Assembly (NCBI GenBank): GCA_947177975.1
Contig: CAMWWH010000010.1
Location: 1 to 33,927, forward strand
Direction: 5' to 3'
Length of the DNA: 33,927 nt
Origin: an uncultured Clostridia bacterium
Lineage (GTDB): Bacteria > Bacillota > Clostridia > Christensenellales > Borkfalkiaceae
Below are positions 21,128-29,249 of this stretch, piece by piece. Below the pieces are notes generated by a model, which did not search any database, was not told where the DNA came from, and saw nothing but the letters and a program-made list of their open reading frames with translations. How positions within the stretch are numbered: the stretch's first letter is position 1; each line of letters starts with the position of its first letter. The position numbers and the translations under genes are program-made.

Positions 21128-22335
21128 GAGCGGTGGTATTTACCCTCGGCTGTAAGGTCAACGAGGTTGAGAGTGCGCAGATTTTAACCGAGCTGGACAA
21201 GCGCGGCTGGGAAACGAGTGACGAGTTGTCGTATGCCGACGTTTACGTTCTGAATACCTGCGCGGTCACCAAAGAGGCGGAGAGAAAGAGCCGACAGCTT
21301 GTGGCGCGCGCTTTAAAATTCAATCCGAACGCGCGCGTGTACGTGTGCGGTTGCGCCTCGGAAAAAGATAAAGGGCAGTTCGAAAAGCCGAATGTGCGCT
21401 TTGTCGGCGGCGCGAGGGATAAGGAAAAGATTATCGGAGCTATTGCAAACGACTTCGGCGGCGAAGCCTGCACAGTGCTCGGATACCCCAAAAACGTCAA
21501 GACCCGCGCGTTTATAAAGATAGAAGACGGGTGTAACAATTTTTGCTCTTATTGCGTAATTCCCTACCTTCGCGGGAGGGTAAAATCGCGTTCAATCAAG
21601 GATATTACGGGGGAAATCGCAGCTTGCACCGCTCCCGAAATAGTTCTTACGGGCATAAACATATCCGCGTATAACGGCTGTGAGGACGGTTTGACGGGCT
21701 TAATCAGGGCTTTAAGCTTTACGGATAAGCGCGTGCGGCTGGGTTCTTTGGAGTGCAACGTAATAGACGAGGAGTTTTTGTCCGCGCTTAAAGGGCTGAA
21801 AGATTTCGCACCGCAGTTTCACTTATCGTTGCAGAGCGGCTCTAATGCCGTATTAAAAGCAATGAACAGACATTATACGCGTGAAAATTATCTTGAAAAA
21901 TGCGCGCTTATATACGGTTATTTCCCGAACGGTGCGGTAACGACCGATATAATAGCGGGTTTTTGCGGTGAAACGGAGAACGATTTCCAAGACAGTCTGA
22001 CTATTATAGAAGAGGCGGGTTTTGCGCGTGTGCACGCTTTTGCCTTTTCCCCGCGCGAGGGCACGAAGGCTTTCAATCTGCCCGACGTGCCGAAAGAGGT
22101 CAAGTCCGAGCGGCTTCACAGACTGTTGGAAGTGGGCAAATTTGCCGCCGAAAAGTACGTAAACAGGCAATTGGGGCGGGAATATGCCTTGATTACCGAG
22201 GAATTCGACGGGGAATATACCTGCGGTTATACCGAAAATTATATAAAAGTGTACGTTGCGGGCGAGCGTTCGGGCAAAATAAAAGTTAAGCTTAAAGAAG
22301 CTTTCCGCGACGGGGTTTTAGCAAAAGTATTATGA
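21124..22335 (+). CDS. mtaB: tRNA (t6A37) methylthiotransferase MtaB
   Basis: A 403-residue radical-SAM enzyme that adds a methylthio group to t6A37 of tRNAs reading ANN codons. The N-terminal UPF0004 domain supplies C10 (FTLGCKVNEVES), C46 (LNTCAVT) and C75 or C77 (VCGCAS) for the auxiliary cluster. The radical-SAM motif is EDGCNNFCSYCVIPYLRG (C137, C141, C144). A C-terminal TRAM-like domain (about 340-403) follows. The TLGCKVN opening and the gene order identify MtaB rather than MiaB or RimO. The ATG overlaps the rsmE stop by 4 nt, and the gene overlaps the next one by 4 nt. Confidence 0.95.
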   Translation: MRAVVFTLGCKVNEVESAQILTELDKRGWETSDELSYADVYVLNTCAVTKEAERKSRQLVARALKFNPNARVYVCGCASEKDKGQFEKPNVRFVGGARDKEKIIGAIANDFGGEACTVLGYPKNVKTRAFIKIEDGCNNFCSYCVIPYLRGRVKSRSIKDITGEIAACTAPEIVLTGINISAYNGCEDGLTGLIRALSFTDKRVRLGSLECNVIDEEFLSALKGLKDFAPQFHLSLQSGSNAVLKAMNRHYTRENYLEKCALIYGYFPNGAVTTDIIAGFCGETENDFQDSLTIIEEAGFARVHAFAFSPREGTKAFNLPDVPKEVKSERLHRLLEVGKFAAEKYVNRQLGREYALITEEFDGEYTCGYTENYIKVYVAGERSGKIKVKLKEAFRDGVLAKVL

Positions 22336-23996
22336 AAATGGAAACGGGCAAACCCGAAAAGGGCAAAAACGTAATAGCCGAATTTTTCAGACAGACCTTC
22401 AGGAGGCACAGCGGCGGAGAGTACTCCGAGCTTTTGACGCGCGGTCTGCACAGCGGCAACAAGCAAGGGCTAAACAGAAAGTACCCGTGGGCGTACGTCA
22501 GACTGTTTACGCTCGTTTTCGTGCTGTTCGCCGTTTTCCTTCTTATAATCCGCTTTACCTCAAACGAGCTGTTCGTGCCCGTAGTTACGCTGTTGGGTGC
22601 GGTCAGCTTTAACCTCACGTTTTTACTTTTGCTGTTCGAGCTTTACCCCAAAAAGGATTTGTCGTTTATGGCGGTGCTTCTGGCGATGCTGATAGGCGGA
22701 GCGGGCTCGGACGTATTCGCACAGATTTTATTCAACATCTTTACGCCCTCAAACAGTTGGCTTCACGCCGTGTACTCGGGCTTTTTCGAGGAGCTTTCCA
22801 AGGCGGCGGCAACCGTACTTATATTGGTAGTCGCGCGTAAAAACTCGCCGCTCGTCGGCTTTATTATGGGTGCGGCGGTCGGCTGCGGTTTTTCGATTGC
22901 GGAGGATATGGGTTACATATTCGTGCACGCAAACGAAATGCCATTCGTCAATCTGACTACGCTAATCGAGATTTCACTCTCGCGCGGGCTTTCGGCGGTG
23001 TGCACTCACACGCTGTGGACGGCGGCAATCGGCTGGGCTTTCTGCCGCTTTAAAAGACACTTCGCAAACCTCGCGGTGTACGGCATAACATTGCTGTCGT
23101 GCGGATTGCATATCTGCTGGGATTTGCCTCTCAACAATCTTGCTCTCGGCTGCATATATGCTGGCTGCGCTACCGTCGTATTGGTGGAATGTGTGCTTAT
23201 CGTGCATTTGGGTAGAAAGAAGGAGTTCACGGAAAACGCAGTTTCTGCCGACGAGCTGTACAAAAACGAAAGCGTAGTAAGCGAGATGTGGGAGCAAGCC
23301 GAGCAGGAAGAGCTGGCGGTCAGGGCGCTGAATAAAAAAGATGCGCACTACTGGCGGTACTGGGGGCAATTCACTTTGGCGCTCGCCGCGTTTTTAATGG
23401 CGGTTGTCGGAGTTATGTATTGCTCGATACCCTTCCGCGAAACCTACGGCACGCAAGTCTTCAAGGACCCCGAAAGTTTTGTAAGCTTTATGCAGGACGG
23501 TATGGTTTTCAGCGCCAAGGAAAACAGACAGTACGAAAGCGGAGCGGATAGCGAACCCGCAGGGGCGGGGCGCGTGCGGCAGAGCGAAACGGGCGAAGAC
23601 GGAGTTTTATACAGTTATATTTATACCGAGAATTACGACACTGTCGGCGGGCAGTATTATTACTTCCCCGAAACGGTCTGGGCGACGGTAACTACCGAAG
23701 ACGGTACGGTCACATACCACAGAGAGGAAGTTTACTACAAGGGCGAGCTGTACGCTTCGTATTTCCTTGTAAACGGTACGGTTATCGGTTCGTATTTCGA
23801 ACAGAACGGCGACTTAAACGTGATTATCTACAATCCCGCGTTTGTGCGCGATTTGACCGACTGGAAATACCTGTCGTTGTTCTGCACGTTTGCGGGTATT
23901 GCGGGCGTTGCGGTTGTCTGCTATATATCTTTGGTAATTAAAAGTTGGAGGGTTAAAAAATTATGCTCGACGGAAAATGTGTCTTCTGTAGAATAA
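22332..23996 (+). CDS. PrsW-family intramembrane protease with extra extracytoplasmic domain
   Basis: A 554-residue membrane protein. The first ~295 residues have about eight helices and the PrsW-type glutamic motifs: FFEELSKAA (151-159), GFSIAEDMGY (186-195), a helix with H226 (SAVCTHTLWTAAIG) and CGLHICWD (257-264). PrsW in B. subtilis cuts an anti-sigma factor within the membrane. Past a charged linker (296-340) come one more helix (345-365), a soluble part outside the membrane (about 366-510) and a final helix (512-535), beyond the usual ~220-residue core. No anti-sigma gene is near. It overlaps mtaB by 4 nt and the HIT gene by 34 nt, so it is built into the conserved cluster. Confidence 0.8.
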   Translation: MKMETGKPEKGKNVIAEFFRQTFRRHSGGEYSELLTRGLHSGNKQGLNRKYPWAYVRLFTLVFVLFAVFLLIIRFTSNELFVPVVTLLGAVSFNLTFLLLLFELYPKKDLSFMAVLLAMLIGGAGSDVFAQILFNIFTPSNSWLHAVYSGFFEELSKAAATVLILVVARKNSPLVGFIMGAAVGCGFSIAEDMGYIFVHANEMPFVNLTTLIEISLSRGLSAVCTHTLWTAAIGWAFCRFKRHFANLAVYGITLLSCGLHICWDLPLNNLALGCIYAGCATVVLVECVLIVHLGRKKEFTENAVSADELYKNESVVSEMWEQAEQEELAVRALNKKDAHYWRYWGQFTLALAAFLMAVVGVMYCSIPFRETYGTQVFKDPESFVSFMQDGMVFSAKENRQYESGADSEPAGAGRVRQSETGEDGVLYSYIYTENYDTVGGQYYYFPETVWATVTTEDGTVTYHREEVYYKGELYASYFLVNGTVIGSYFEQNGDLNVIIYNPAFVRDLTDWKYLSLFCTFAGIAGVAVVCYISLVIKSWRVKKLCSTENVSSVE

Positions 23997-24304
23997 TCAA
24001 GGGTGAAATTCCCTCGGCGAAAGTGTACGAGGACGAAAAGATGTGCGTGTTCAAGGACTTGGAGCCCAAGGCGAAGGTGCATCTTCTTGCCGTGCCCAAA
24101 ACGCACTTTAAGCTATTGTCCGAGGTCGGCGGGAGCGAGGCGGAAATTTTGTCGTATATGCTGACGAAAATACCGCAGATTGCCGCGGATAACGGCTGCA
24201 CGAATGGCTACCGCCTTATCATCAATCAGGGCGACGATGCGGGGCAGACGGTGTTCCATCTGCATATCCATATCTTGGGCGGAGAAAAGTTGTCCGACTT
24301 CTAA
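23963..24304 (+). CDS. HIT family nucleotide-binding hydrolase (HinT-like)
   Basis: A 113-residue cytoplasmic protein of the histidine-triad family, which hydrolyses purine nucleoside phosphoramidates and similar adenylates. CVFCRIIKGEIPSAKVYEDE is the family opening, and the triad HLHIH (99-103) sits in FHLHIHILGG. The ATG lies inside the end of the PrsW-like gene, with GGAGGG about 10 nt upstream. HIT genes often follow mtaB in Firmicutes, so the order is kept apart from the intervening protease gene. A 15-bp terminator follows. Confidence 0.93.
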   Translation: MLDGKCVFCRIIKGEIPSAKVYEDEKMCVFKDLEPKAKVHLLAVPKTHFKLLSEVGGSEAEILSYMLTKIPQIAADNGCTNGYRLIINQGDDAGQTVFHLHIHILGGEKLSDF

Positions 24305-24314
24305 ATCGAATAAA

Positions 24315-24348
24315 AAAAGCCCTGCGGCGGTTTCGCCGCAGGGCTTTT
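24315..24348. terminator. Bidirectional terminator between the HIT and degV genes
   Basis: A 15-bp stem, AAAAGCCCTGCGGCG (24315-24329) with CGCCGCAGGGCTTTT (24334-24348), with a 4-nt loop and A/T runs on both sides. It serves both convergent genes. Confidence 0.9.
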
Positions 24349-24355
24349 AAACTTT

Positions 24356-25294
24356 TTATGCTTTTTGTTTTGTTTTAACCGTCGACTTGCTTGTTGCAGT
24401 TTCTTTTTCCTCGGTCTTCAATCTCGACTTACCCATAAAGAAGAGGGCGATAGTGCCGGGACCCGCATGCGCACCCGTGCAGAGGTCGTAGTAGTTCATA
24501 ATAATCTCGTTCGCACCCAAGTCTTTGAGCTTGGCGGCAAGCTCCAACGCTTCGTCCTCGCAGTCTGCGTGAGCAATGGCTATGGTCTGGTTTTCGGGGT
24601 CGATGACGTTTTCCTTAAACTCTTCCACAAGCTTTGCAATGGACTTCTTTCTGCCGCGCTCGTTTGAAAAAACCGTGAGTTTGCTGTTTTCGTCGCCGTG
24701 GAGAACGGGCTTGATATTTAAAATCGTGCCCGCAATTGCAAGCGCGGTCGAAACTCTGCCGCCGCGTTTGAGGTATTTTAAGGAGTCGACGGTACAAATG
24801 CCGTGAATGTTGAAACGGTTGTCGATTACCCACTGGTAGCAAGCGTCGACGCTTTCGCCCAAGTCCGCGTGCTTGGCGGCGTACAGCGCAACTAATCCCT
24901 CGCCGAGCGACGCGTTTGCGCTCTGTGCAACTAACACCTTTCTGTCGGGGAAATGCTCTTTCAGCTCCTTAGCCGCAAACACGCCCTGATTGTAGGTGCC
25001 GCTGATGCCTTCCGCGATGGTTATCAAAAGTACGTCGCGCCCCGCCTGCAAGGAGGGAGTAATAGCGGTGGTAATCTTGTCCGCGTTTACGAGAGTCGTC
25101 TTTGTTTCCGAACCCTCGCGCATAGCGGCGTAGAATTTTTTAGCTGTTTCGGCGAAAGGAACGCCGTCCTCGTAACATTCCATATCCTTGCCGTCTATCG
25201 AGCAAGTGTAGGAAATAACTTTAATATCGTACTCTTTGATAAGGTCGTCGGGCAGGTTTGCAGCCGAGTCGACGTAAATATCGAAACTTCTCAT
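24356..25294 (-). CDS. DegV family fatty-acid-binding protein
   Basis: A 312-residue cytoplasmic protein of the DegV (FakB-like) family, which binds a single fatty acid; in some Firmicutes these proteins hand it to the kinase FakA. The opening YVDSAANLPDDLIKEYDIKV, ITIAEGISGTYNQGVFAAKE (family SSxLSGTYxSA), VDSLKYLKRGGRVS and the late LCTGAHAGPGTIALFF (family GxHxGPGAxG) are all diagnostic. A charged Thr/Lys-rich tail of about 24 residues is an extra. GGAGGA precedes the ATG. It is transcribed alone from a good promoter at 25332-25360. No fakA is in the window. Confidence 0.93.
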   Translation of the reverse strand: MRSFDIYVDSAANLPDDLIKEYDIKVISYTCSIDGKDMECYEDGVPFAETAKKFYAAMREGSETKTTLVNADKITTAITPSLQAGRDVLLITIAEGISGTYNQGVFAAKELKEHFPDRKVLVAQSANASLGEGLVALYAAKHADLGESVDACYQWVIDNRFNIHGICTVDSLKYLKRGGRVSTALAIAGTILNIKPVLHGDENSKLTVFSNERGRKKSIAKLVEEFKENVIDPENQTIAIAHADCEDEALELAAKLKDLGANEIIMNYYDLCTGAHAGPGTIALFFMGKSRLKTEEKETATSKSTVKTKQKA

Positions 25295-25331
25295 TTAAGT
25301 CCTCCGTATGGCGGAAAAATTTAACAATATT

Positions 25332-25360
25332 ATTATAACCTTAAATTTCGCAAATTACAA
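25332..25360 (-). promoter_or_regulatory. Promoter of degV
   Basis: On the minus strand TTGTAA (25360-25355), a 17-bp spacer and TATAAT (25337-25332). The leader of about 31 nt ends with the GGAGGA ribosome binding site. Confidence 0.7.
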
Positions 25361-25419
25361 CCTTTATCGCCCTTTTAGCGGTCTACAATTTGATTTTGGG
25401 TATAAACGGAGCAATTTCA

Positions 25420-25463
25420 CAACTCTACCGCGAAAATTTCACACTCTACTGACAGTAGAGTTG
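25420..25463. promoter_or_regulatory. Operator-like palindrome with a third half-site upstream of the HTH-membrane regulator
   Basis: ACTCTACTG-A-CAGTAGAGT (25443-25461) is a perfect 9-bp inverted repeat with a 1-nt centre. A third ACTCTAC stands at 25422-25428, and CAACTCTAC (25420-25428) also pairs exactly with GTAGAGTTG (25455-25463). The two left copies are both preceded by AATTTCAC or a close variant. The sites end 10 bp before the -35 of the regulator's promoter. Confidence 0.65.
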
Positions 25464-25473
25464 CCTAAAATAA

Positions 25474-25502
25474 TTGCAAAACGCGTGCGCGCGTGATATA
25501 CT
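25474..25502 (+). promoter_or_regulatory. Leaderless-type promoter of the HTH-membrane regulator
   Basis: TTGCAA (25474-25479), a 17-bp spacer and TATACT (25497-25502) end exactly 6 nt before the ATG at 25509. No Shine-Dalgarno is present. Confidence 0.6.
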
Positions 25503-25508
25503 TTGATT

Positions 25509-26156
25509 ATGAATTACAATAAGGATGCGGACGGCGCTCCCGATTTAAAGGAAATTATAGCTGCAAACCTGATACGTTTACGGCAGGAAGTCGGGCTTAC
25601 GCAGGCGCAGCTCGCCGAAAAACTCAATTATACCGACAAGGCTGTATCCAAATGGGAGCGCGGGGAATCCATTCCCGATTTGCGCGTGCTCATTCAGCTT
25701 GCGGAAATATATCATATCACGGTCGACGATATAGTAAAGGAAAAGACGGAAAAGCCCGTAAAGCCCAAGCTCAACCTTTTCCATAAGCGGCTTTTGATAA
25801 CGCTCTTGTCGTTCGGACTCGTCTGGGTCGTGGCGACGGGCGTGTTTATGATACTGTATTATATCTCGTCGATACGCAGCTATGCTTATCTGTCGTTCGT
25901 CATCGCGCCGTTCGTTTCGGCGGTGGTGCTGTTGGTGTTCTCCTCGATATGGGGCAGACGGATAACGACGGCGCTTGCCGCGTCGGCGGTGGTGTGGTCG
26001 ATAGCGCTAATCGTACACGTCTTCGTGTGGCTGTATGCAAAGGACGTGCCTATCTGGCCGTTCTATCTCGTAGCCGTGGGCGTGCAGATTTTGGTTATAG
26101 GCTGGTTTGTTTTACGGAAATTGTACAAGCCGAACCGCAACGTTAAAAAACTTTAA
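25509..26156 (+). CDS. XRE-family regulator fused to a four-helix membrane domain
   Basis: A 215-residue protein: helix-turn-helix at about residues 14-72 (LIRLRQEVGLTQAQLAEKLN, YTDKAVSKWERGESIPD, then LIQLAEIYHITVDDIV), a short basic linker, and four transmembrane helices (about 93-116, 126-147, 154-175, 182-202). The ATG at 25509 is chosen because the predicted transcript begins at its A; an in-frame TTG at 25503 would lie before the start site. It likely senses a membrane or envelope signal and autoregulates through the palindrome 25443-25461. The exporter gene follows after 10 nt and is a probable target. Confidence 0.82.
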   Translation: MNYNKDADGAPDLKEIIAANLIRLRQEVGLTQAQLAEKLNYTDKAVSKWERGESIPDLRVLIQLAEIYHITVDDIVKEKTEKPVKPKLNLFHKRLLITLLSFGLVWVVATGVFMILYYISSIRSYAYLSFVIAPFVSAVVLLVFSSIWGRRITTALAASAVVWSIALIVHVFVWLYAKDVPIWPFYLVAVGVQILVIGWFVLRKLYKPNRNVKKL

Positions 26157-26166
26157 TTCAGAGAAT

Positions 26167-27543
26167 ATGGAAGAAAAAATACTTACCGCCGAAGTGGCGG
26201 AAACCGAAAAAACCGAAGAGATAACAAGCCTGGACGGCGTGTTGCAGCTTGCGCTCGAAGTGGGCGTGGGAATTTTGGCGAGCGGAGGCTCGGTATCGCG
26301 CGTGGAAACGGCGGTGGACAGAATTTGCCGTGCGTACGGCGCGGAGGAGGTCAACGCGGCGGCGTTCCCCTCGATGATTATCGCGAGCGCGCGCACCAAG
26401 GAAGGACGCGAGTATTCGTATATGAAGAGGGTTTACTCGACCTCGCAGAACCTTGCGTTGCTCGAAAAATACAATCAGCTTTCGCGCGATATCTGTACTA
26501 ACAAATACCCGCCCGCCGAGGGACTTAAAAAGTGCTATGACGTTACGCACAACAAGCCCCGCAACAAATGGATTACTATCGTGGGCTCGGCGCTCGTCGC
26601 GGGTATATACTCGATATTCTTCGGCGGTACGGTGGCTGACGTTCTGCCCGCGTTTTTGGTTGCTTTCGTTATGGCGGGGTTGAACGAAGTTCTGTCTACG
26701 CGCTCACTGAACGCATACGCGACGACCTTCATCTTATCGCTTGTCGGCGGTATTCTCAGCGTAGCGCTGTGCAAGCTTTTATGTATTTGCGGTCTTACCG
26801 TGCACGGCTCGCGCGTGATAATAGGTACGATAATGATTTTGGTGCCCGGTCTTTTAACGACTAACGCCGTGCGCGATATGTTCTCGGGCGATTTAATGAG
26901 CGGCACTTTTCAGCTTCTGAACGGAATATTGATAACGCTCGTCATTGCGGCGGGCTACGCGGTTGCGGTGCTGATATTGTCGCCCATAGCCGACTTTGTA
27001 GAACCTGCCGTGCGCACGGGCTGGCAACATTACGTGTATTTCCTGACTTCGGGCACGCTCGGCGCGGCGGCAGTCTGTCTGTTCTTCAATATGAAGATAA
27101 AGAGGGTCGGCTGGGCTACGCTTGCAAGTCTTGTTACGCTCGGGCTGTATGCGGGAGTTGCGCTGGGCTTTCCCGAAAGCGAAGTATTTATGCCGATATT
27201 TATCGCAACGCTGTTCGCGGGCGTTTTGTCGGAATTTTTCGCGCGGTTTATCAAGACCCCCGCAACGGTCATTTTAGTGCCGTCTATTATAGCGTTCGTG
27301 CCGGGCAGTTCGCTTTACTACACCGTACAGGCGCTCGTAAACGGTGAAAACGCAACGGCGAGTTCCTGGGGCGGCACTTGCCTTTTAACGTGGCTGGCGC
27401 TCGCGGTAGGTATTTGCGTTGCTACTATTGTGTTCCGAATTATCGCACCGGTAAAACTTAAATTCAACCGTTTCAACAAAGTAATCGGACCGCACGTTTC
27501 GAAGTTTAAAAGAAAAAATAAACGTAAAAATAAGGACAATTGA
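26167..27543 (+). CDS. ThrE-family threonine/serine exporter (two-domain)
   Basis: A 458-residue membrane protein. The ATG at 26167 is preferred over a frame-open ATG at 26107 that lies inside the preceding gene. The N-terminal soluble ThrE domain has ILASGGSVSRVETAVDRICR (family GxxxxRVE) and FPSMIIASA; five helices follow from about residue 138. A second helix set (ThrE_2-like) runs from about 290 and includes ATVILVPSIIAFVPGSSLYY. Members export threonine and serine using the proton gradient. The tail is very basic (FKRKNKRKNK). The ribosome binding site is poor, so translation may depend on the gene before it. Substrate not proven by sequence. Confidence 0.85.
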   Translation: MEEKILTAEVAETEKTEEITSLDGVLQLALEVGVGILASGGSVSRVETAVDRICRAYGAEEVNAAAFPSMIIASARTKEGREYSYMKRVYSTSQNLALLEKYNQLSRDICTNKYPPAEGLKKCYDVTHNKPRNKWITIVGSALVAGIYSIFFGGTVADVLPAFLVAFVMAGLNEVLSTRSLNAYATTFILSLVGGILSVALCKLLCICGLTVHGSRVIIGTIMILVPGLLTTNAVRDMFSGDLMSGTFQLLNGILITLVIAAGYAVAVLILSPIADFVEPAVRTGWQHYVYFLTSGTLGAAAVCLFFNMKIKRVGWATLASLVTLGLYAGVALGFPESEVFMPIFIATLFAGVLSEFFARFIKTPATVILVPSIIAFVPGSSLYYTVQALVNGENATASSWGGTCLLTWLALAVGICVATIVFRIIAPVKLKFNRFNKVIGPHVSKFKRKNKRKNKDN

Positions 27544-27544
27544 T

Positions 27545-29188
27545 ATGGACTTAAAAAAATTAGCTGACGTTTTAATTCCCGATACCGATTTGCTTCCGCT
27601 CGACGAGTACGAAAAGACGTACCCCGCGCGCGAGCTTGCAAAGGGTGCGGAGGTAACCCGTCTTGCGCCCTCGCCCACGGGCTTTATACATTTGGGCAAT
27701 CTGTACAGCGCGCTCGCCGACGAGCGTATCGCGCACACGACTGACGGCGTATTCTATCTGAGAATAGAGGACACCGACTTGAAGCGCAAGGTGGACGGCG
27801 CGGTCGAGAGCGTTATCCGCTCGTTAAAATATTTCGGACTGAATTTCGACGAGGGCGCGGAAATAAATTCGCCCCTCAATAAATACGGACCTTATTATCA
27901 GCGTCAGCGCGCGTCTATTTACCGTGCGTACGTAAAAGACCTGATCGAGCGCGGGCTTGCGTACCCGTGTTTCTGCACCGAGGACGAGCTGAACGCCGTG
28001 CGTGAGGAGCAGACCGAGAGGAAGGAGATTACGGGCTACTACGGCAAGTACGCAAAGTGCCGCAATCTTTCCGAAGAGGAAATCTACGCGAATATCAAGG
28101 CGGGCAAGCCGTTTGTTATCCGCCTGAAATCGCAGGGCAACACCGAGAACAAATTCACGTTCAAGGACGCGATAAAGGGCGATATAACCGTCACCGAAAA
28201 CGATCAGGACGTTGTAATTTTGAAGTCGGACGGCATACCCACTTATCACTTCGCGCACGCAATCGACGACCACTTTATGCACACGACTCTGGTTATCCGC
28301 GGCGAGGAGTGGCTGTCGAGTCTGCCCATTCATTTGGAGCTTTTCAAGGTGCTCGGTTTTCAGCTTCCCAAGTACGGGCATACGTGCTCTTTAATGAAGG
28401 TTGATAACGGCGTAAAAAGAAAGCTCTCGAAGCGCAAAGACCCCGAACTATCCCTCGACTATTACCGTCGCGCGGGCTATTATCCCAAGGCGGTCGTCAA
28501 GTATTTAATGACCATTTTGAACTCGAATTTCGAGGAGTGGGAGCGCAAAAATCCGACGGCGGACTACCGCGATTTCAAGTTCTCGATAGGCAAAATGGGC
28601 AAGAGCGGCGCGCTGTTCGATATAGACAAACTCAACGACATATCCAAGGCGGAGCTTGCAACTTTAACCGCGGAGGAAACCTACGATTTCTTAAACGGCT
28701 GGGTAAACGAGTTCGGCGACGCAAAGGACAGGCAACATTTTGCCGACCGCGACTATATAATAAAAATATTGAATTTAATCTGCGGCATAGGCGGCAAGAA
28801 GAGGCGCAAGGATATAGTGCGTGCGGAAACAGGCGTCCGTCTTATGGACTATTTCTTCGACGATACGTTCGCTCCCGAATATTCCTACCGCTTCGGTAAA
28901 GAAACGGTCAACGCGGTGCTCGACGGTTTTGCCGCGGTCTATGACGAAAACGACGACAACTCCGCGTGGTTTGCAAAGGTAAAGAGCGTTGCCGCGGCAA
29001 ACGGCTTCGCCGCCGAAATGAGCGAGTACAAGGCAAATCCCGAAAGCTTCAAGGGCAGCGTTGCAGACGTTGCGGAGATACTTCGAATTGCCGTTGCGGG
29101 CTCGCCCAACTCCCCCGATTTGTGCACGGTTATGGGCATAATCGGCAGGGAGCGCACGCTTGCAAGATTGAAGTCGGGCAAAATTTGA
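27545..29188 (+). CDS. gltX: Glutamate--tRNA ligase (longer, divergent form)
   Basis: A 547-residue class I aminoacyl-tRNA synthetase that charges tRNA-Glu. The HIGH region reads PSPTGFIHLGN (43-52 region), followed by FYLRIEDTDLKR; KYGPYYQRQR and PCFCTEDEL match the family; the KMSKS loop is KLSKRKDPE (293-301). It is about 60 residues longer than usual bacterial GluRS (about 470-490) and has an N-terminal extension of about 35 residues before the first strand. No GatCAB or GlnRS is in the window, so discrimination between tRNA-Glu and tRNA-Gln cannot be judged. It starts 1 nt after thrE with AAGGAC upstream, and no T-box leader is present. Confidence 0.9.
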   Translation: MDLKKLADVLIPDTDLLPLDEYEKTYPARELAKGAEVTRLAPSPTGFIHLGNLYSALADERIAHTTDGVFYLRIEDTDLKRKVDGAVESVIRSLKYFGLNFDEGAEINSPLNKYGPYYQRQRASIYRAYVKDLIERGLAYPCFCTEDELNAVREEQTERKEITGYYGKYAKCRNLSEEEIYANIKAGKPFVIRLKSQGNTENKFTFKDAIKGDITVTENDQDVVILKSDGIPTYHFAHAIDDHFMHTTLVIRGEEWLSSLPIHLELFKVLGFQLPKYGHTCSLMKVDNGVKRKLSKRKDPELSLDYYRRAGYYPKAVVKYLMTILNSNFEEWERKNPTADYRDFKFSIGKMGKSGALFDIDKLNDISKAELATLTAEETYDFLNGWVNEFGDAKDRQHFADRDYIIKILNLICGIGGKKRRKDIVRAETGVRLMDYFFDDTFAPEYSYRFGKETVNAVLDGFAAVYDENDDNSAWFAKVKSVAAANGFAAEMSEYKANPESFKGSVADVAEILRIAVAGSPNSPDLCTVMGIIGRERTLARLKSGKI

Positions 29189-29249
29189 TTGAGAAAAGAG
29201 AAACCGAAAAGAGATAGAGAAAAACGCATAAAAGGAAGTAAAAACACTT

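Noticed and set aside
26107-26166. Upstream ATG extending ThrE by 20 residues
   Set aside because: It lies inside the end of the preceding gene; the ATG at 26167 starts the conserved product after a 10-nt gap.
27490-27544. T-box leader for gltX
   Set aside because: The gene starts 1 nt after thrE, leaving no space for a leader; the region is coding.
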